NCBI GenBank assembly: GCA_963930655.1
Contig: OZ005602.1
Coordinates: 2,673,501 to 2,737,500 of the forward strand
Direction of reading: 5' to 3'
DNA from: Myrica gale
Taxonomy: Eukaryota; Streptophyta; Magnoliopsida; Fagales; Myricaceae
DNA length: 64,000 nucleotides
The notes below the pieces were generated by a model. That model had not been told where the DNA came from and did not search any database. It worked only from the letters and a program-made list of their open reading frames with translations. Below are positions 59,201 to 64,000 of this stretch, piece by piece (the first letter of the stretch is position 1; every line of letters starts with the position of its first letter). The position numbers were made by a program, and so were the translations under genes.

Positions 59201-60882
59201 ACCTCTCCATAATTAGATTATTTTCCATGATTAACTTTGTCCGTAACTTAATATTATAATTGGTTTTATTATTATTTATGAATCAAAGATTTCATACAAT
59301 AGTATGTTCCAATTGCAAAAAGCAAAATACAATAAATAATATGATACTGCTTAAATTTTGGATAATTAATCGAGAAACAATAATTTGAAAATAAAAGAAC
59401 CTACAGAATTTTGATATGGGAAATAAAAGAATTAGCATCCGATAATAAAATAAAATAAATTAAGTTATACTATTATTGGAGTGGTCATCTAAACAATAGA
59501 GTTGACTATATATGATTGAATTTTTTAACTAATTGAAAATGTATTATAGTGGTACTATTTCTATTAGAATTATCAATTGAGCAGCTTTTAAAGCTTTGAA
59601 AGAAAAGATAATTGAGTCGACATATATAGTAATTTGTTAGATCAGACAAAATTAATGATTTTCGGGATAGTCATGGGAAAAGTGTTGGAGCGACGCTCCT
59701 CCCATTTGGGAGTCTTTCGTTCTCTTCCAAATAATAAATGTTGTTCCAAGGCATTAGCTCAATGCTGGACGAATTGAATCTACACGTGGGTGTGAGTTTG
59801 AATTATATCGTCTATGAACAAGTCTTTAACTTAATGTTATATATCCAAAATCGCTCAAGGGAAGATTTGTTCAATGATTTAAGGATTTAATTATGAAGGA
59901 GATCTTCTAAATGATTAGAAAAAATATATAACCAATGCCAAGTGTAATGTGTAACTCTTAAGGAATAAAACTTGCCATCTCAATTTGTTCCTCTTTCTTA
60001 ACTTAATACTTAATTTAAATTATAAATTGAATTTATTTTAATCAATTATCCCTTTAGTTAAGATGTATACGTTATTATAATACTTTTTAACCTATATTAC
60101 AAAATGAAATTTATGCTCTCTTTAGATAAGATGTATACGCTATTAAAGTATTTTTTTTACCATATTGGTTAAGACTATGTATAGAACTAGAACCTCACTC
60201 TCTTGTACTTAAAAAGCAATCTCGAAGGATAGATGCTAGACTACAAGTGCCTCATTATTATAGAAATGGAGAGCATATAGTTTTTAAATCAACTCGAGAC
60301 ATGCCCTTTTCTTTTCTTTTTCTTTTGAATTTTTAGCTTACCAGAAAAATTCGTGCATCAATCTCCCCCCTTGCCCAAGACGGACCATAGAACAAGTGGG
60401 AAGCACACCGCAACGGGCTAGAAAGCATAGTAAAACCTTAGAATGCACACACCCGCCTGCAAGACATGTAGCCTCTAACTGAGGCCACCTATAGTGACTT
60501 TAGAAAAAGGGGAGGGGTTAAAATGAACAACATAGGACCAACACTAGACGCGACTAGTAACCTATTTTAAAATAAGAAAGAGAGAGACATAATGTAGGAA
60601 GGAATTTAATAATCTTTGCTTCTACAGTTTTCTATAGGCCTAAGCAAATACTCTCTTTTTTTTCACTACTTCCAAGTGATTTAGTGAGCCCAAGAACACC
60701 TTTGACTAGATTGATGTATGAGGCTGCACAAGTAATGCGGTAATGCTGTAACTCGAATGCAGTAGATACTTTTCTTCAACCAAATTGCCCTCCTTTTCTT
60801 CATATAAACATTTTTTTTTATAAAAAAAAGCCCACAGAAGAAGAAATATTATGAAGCCAGACCTAAGCTTACCATTACTTAA
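59201..60882. other. AT-rich intergenic region
   Basis: No gene is seen. A weak tRNA-like stretch near 59750-59830 (TTAGCTCAATGCTGG followed by GAGTTTGAATTAT) may be a decayed SINE of the 45354 type. The remainder is AT-rich and unremarkable. Confidence 0.35.
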
Positions 60883-61093
60883 ACCTGAAAATTTCACATA
60901 GCACAGAGACCTAGAGTATAATAGAGCTACGTGATTTGAACCATCATTGGGAGCAAGATCACCTGAAAATTTCACATAGCACAAAGACCAATAGAGTATA
61001 ATAGAGCTACCATGATTTGATCCGTCATTGGGAGCAAGGCCTGGATCCTAAGTACAACCCGCCACCACTAAGCCACGACCTCTGGTGGTGAGA
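60883..61093 (-). mobile_element. tRNA-derived SINE with an internal tandem duplication
   Basis: On the minus strand it starts AGGTCGTGGCTTAGTGG (A-box-like) and continues to GGATCAAATC (B-box-like). The part after the A box is present twice in tandem, at 60961-61041 and 60883-60960, each containing ACCTGAAAATTTCACATAGC and GAGTATAATAGAGCTAC. It lies just past the stop codon of the gene at 61391, probably in or near its 3' UTR. Confidence 0.6.
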
Positions 61094-61390
61094 CTTATTC
61101 TTAATCACCTACAAATCTCCAAATTTTGAAGCCTAAGACCCCATAATAATTTGACAATTTCTTTTTTTTTTTTGTAATAAAACCACTCTTGGCAATTTGG
61201 TCAATATAGAACTATTTTGCAACAAAACAAAGTATATATGCATAATACAAAAAGGAAGCACAAGCAGTCAAAAGGAACATATACAGCCTAGTAAATCTGC
61301 CTCGCTAAATGCTAGAAAGATAAGTGAAGTACTCTCCACTTATGCATCGACTAATTCTGATTTTGCTTTCCTTTTCAATCAATCATCACA

Positions 61391-64000
61391 TCAAGCCCAA
61401 TTGATTGGTCGACGGAGACCACAGTAGATGGCTCTTCGAAACAGAGGATGCACATTCTCCGGTAATACCTCTGCCTCCAGCTTCTCAATGTGTGGCCATA
61501 TCTACACACCAAAATATGGACCAAGAAACAAAATGGTTAGAATAAAAGAAACTTTATACTTTATTAAAGCTATATATGGGCAAGTACAGCAGAAAATACA
61601 GCTGGCAGCCAAGCCCCGGATCCCGAAGTGGATGCATTACATGGGGAACAAAAACAGGGTCCTACAGACTTATAGTGACCACCAGCGTAGAACTGCTCAT
61701 AACACTAGCATAGGACTGCTCATAAACCTACTTAACAAGACCATACCAACAGAAAACAAGAGGTACCATTATGTTCCTACATTGCTAAAGCCATGCTTAA
61801 AAAAAGGCTTGAGTTGGAACTTTCTTATCAGAGGTTTAGGAAAGAAGAAAAAAAAGGAACAATGTTTTATTGGTTTCATAAGCCCTATATTAGCCCGTTA
61901 AAGGACCTTATAAAACCAAATGCCCTATAGTTACCATAAAAGCACAAGTAGACATACATATCACTTTGGTTTGATAACTCCAGAGAAATTTAGACAAGGT
62001 ATATATTCTTCAAAGATATTGAATCTCTGAATTATTTCCCATCATCCTTATTATGCAATCCTGCCTAAATGCTTCAAATAATTGGAATTTTCTAAATCAG
62101 TGGGTAAAAGAATTTGAGGAAAGAAAATTACAAGGACACCGTTTCTTGATTGTTGAGCAAAGCAAATTTGCCTTCGATAGGTTGTTGTGGAGAAGAAAAT
62201 CGAAAAAGAAATCAGAGAAGGGCCAAGAAACATAGAAGATTAGGAGGGAGGAATCTAACTGCTGATTGGAGTGGGTACTATTATGGTCTTGACCTCTCAA
62301 TAAAATAGTGTTCAGGTCAATTCCAGTACTATTTACCCTTAAACACAGTACAAATAGGTTTATAATGACGGAGTCATTCCACGTCTTGAATCCAATTATT
62401 CAACAAGACTTGAGGGATAGACCACTTTGTGTCAGTTGCATACAAAGTAAAATCAGTGACGTGCAGCATTCCCAATTTTCAAAGACTCGTCAAATAAGGT
62501 CAGGTAGGAAAGTGCCTAATAAATTGGCTGAATGGCCACCATCAGAATGGTCTAGCAGTTGACAGCCGAACTACCCAAAGTTTTCCAAAAGTGCTAAAAT
62601 ATCCTAGATTGTCAACCACATACCAAAGTGCTACTCTGCACCAACTCTGGCAGTGACACTCAGCACTAAGAGCCATCATGGCCCTGAATAAAACAGAAGG
62701 AATATAATGGACCCCTGAAGGAACCGAAGCGACATCAAGATTGACAGGGTACAACAATTTTAAATATTCTGGCAGGATCTTTATCCCTCCAGTCCGTGCA
62801 AATAAATCTACAAGCCATTCAAAGGTGACAATCTCATCAATTTTGTATGTAGCAATAGACAAAATAGAGAATATTTTTCCTGGCTCATATTGCACGTATA
62901 GACCTTAAATAACTTTTTGTAAGTGGAAAGAAGCATTAACTTAGAAAAAAAAGTGGAAAGAAGCATTAAATTTCGATTTTGTGCACCACTAACTCCTAGA
63001 TACGAACTCCCATAATACAGGTGAATACTTGAAGTTTTAGCACATTAACATAGTTTATCCATTACTTATGTGCCAAAATACAGAAAAAAAATGTGCATAT
63101 GCAACTACATTAACCAACATGTACCAACGCTCTAGAAGAATAAAGAAAATCAGAAGAGGACTTGGGAAACGGAATCTCTGACAAAAAGCATAGAGAAGGA
63201 AACCTGCTAATTGGAGTGCCAGAAACTTAATTTACCTCAGAAGCATATTGTCTTGAAAAGGCCTTGACATAGCCCAAAGTAGATAAACACCACTGCTCTT
63301 TTTCACCTATGTTGTAGACATCGCTTGTCCTTCCACCATTTGACTGACTGCCAAAAATAAGAAAACAGAGATGATGTGTGGATTCACTGGTATATCATAA
63401 CATAAATGCCGACAAAAGAGAAGTTTTTTCCTCCTATTTATTTTCCCCTTTTTTCATTTGTGAAAAGAGGGAGGGAGGGGGGGGGGGACCTTTTTGGTTG
63501 TCTTCCATTCTCATTGTCCACCTCCATCGCTGATGATTCTTCAAGGTCAACTGCCATTGAATCTGCATGAATAGACCTTAATTCCCGCAATGATCCAACT
63601 ATAGATGCATCAGGCAGCCGTTCCATCAACACCTTACAGAAGTTTTTGTATAAAGAGAGGAGCAATGCCTGTAAATGCAAATCATTGCAGAAACAAATTA
63701 AAGCTAAGGAGGTGATAGATCTTATGAATGGAAATGCCAATCAGCCTACAGGCCTGCCGAATAATTTCCATTTGCAGACCATGTATCCCAGGCTCATTTT
63801 CCAAGCCAAGGCACACGGGCAAAATATAAAAGGAAAAAGCCATTGTTTAGCAAATGTTGCACCACAAATTAAGATGGTAGGAGACTGGAATCGAAAGCAC
63901 ACAAAGTTCAGAATATGTTCCACAAGTCGCTCAACCGCTGACAGAAACCAAAATCTTTGTCTAATATGCACAGGACACTTTGTCACATACCCATTTAGGC
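61391..64000 (-). CDS. Conserved plant protein, C-terminal part (runs off the window)
   Basis: I do not recognise the family by name. Exons on the minus strand are 63903..64000 (partial), 63754..63792, 63490..63668, 63236..63347 and 61391..61501, joined in one frame. The visible protein, about 175 aa, begins in the TKCPVHIRQRFWFLSAVERL stretch, then has PGIHGLQMEIIRQ, LMERLPDASIVGSLRELRSI, an acidic DLEESSAMEVDNENGR, VYNIGEKEQWCLSTLGY, SRQYASE and IWPHIEKLEAEVLPENVHPL, ending RRPINWA and a stop. The amphipathic helical look suggests an ARM/HEAT-like protein, but this is inference. The 39-nt exon would end at a GC donor. A 1.7-kb intron (61502-63235) precedes the last exon. The N-terminus lies beyond 64000. 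Conserved motifs and clean splicing argue for a live gene. Confidence 0.75.
62542..62895 (-). other. Unexplained 117-codon open frame inside an intron
   Basis: The frame starts MQYEPGKIFSILSIATYKID and includes WLVDLFARTGGIKILPEY and YIPSVLFRAMMALS. The composition is protein-like, and it lies within the large intron of the surrounding gene in the same orientation. It is not flanked by obvious splice sites that would include it in frame. It could be an alternative exon, a captured gene fragment or a transposon piece. I do not recognise it. Confidence 0.35.

Noticed and set aside
63741..63986. Single 81-codon frame at the right edge
   Set aside because: Its second half has no protein-like character. 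Splicing at 63903 and 63792 gives PGIHGLQMEIIRQ in frame with the next exon.
1..64000. CRISPR arrays, operons, riboswitches or prokaryotic features
   Set aside because: None seen; the direct repeats found are transposon target duplications, tandem duplications or microsatellites.

Overview
The window is nuclear DNA from a flowering plant, most likely a woody eudicot; the species cannot be told from the sequence alone. The evidence is AT-rich non-coding DNA, genes with many short GT-AG introns, CC-NB-ARC-LRR disease-resistance genes, a chlorophyll-biosynthesis gene with a chloroplast transit peptide, and many plant-type transposon remnants (hAT, Harbinger-like and Mutator-like MITEs, L1 LINEs, tRNA-derived SINEs). 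Exon models were assembled by hand from splice signals and reading-frame continuity. They are phase-consistent but have not been checked against transcripts.

All seven recognisable genes lie on the minus strand. From left to right: (1) an E2 ubiquitin-conjugating enzyme of the UBC19/UBC20 (UBE2C-like) type at 0.6-2.0 kb; (2) a transposon-rich stretch at 2.5-5.5 kb with a dead hAT transposase and a small resistance-gene relic; (3) a tandem segmental duplication (about 7.6-15.8 kb and 17.6-23.7 kb), each copy holding one R13L1-type CNL gene. The left gene (10.1-13.9 kb) is broken by one in-frame TGA where its paralogue has CGA; the right gene (18.8-22.6 kb) is an open 1259-codon gene. Both copies also carry an older LRR relic downstream, and the left copy gained a 1.08-kb hAT element whose empty site survives in the right copy.

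(4) A TITAN9 (TTN9) homologue spans 24.0-30.6 kb in eight exons. (5) CHLD, the D subunit of magnesium chelatase, spans 32.7-43.5 kb in 15 exons (751 aa). (6) After a 5-kb intergenic region with a fold-back MITE, a 26S rDNA fragment, a SINE with clear target-site duplications and a 17-bp LINE stub, a PTM-like DDT/PHD-finger gene spans 48.5-58.7 kb (about 1711 aa). (7) The 3' part of an unidentified conserved gene spans 61.4-64.0 kb and runs off the right edge.

The genes do not form an operon. The two NLRs are immune-receptor paralogues undergoing birth-and-death evolution. CHLD and PTM both concern plastids (tetrapyrrole synthesis and plastid-to-nucleus signalling), but their adjacency may be chance. 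I did not find a convincingly new biological system. The most informative signals are the nonsense-mutated NLR beside an intact copy with an altered MHD motif, transposon insertions confirmed by paralogous empty sites, in-frame introns that could act as exitrons, and several GC-AG introns.
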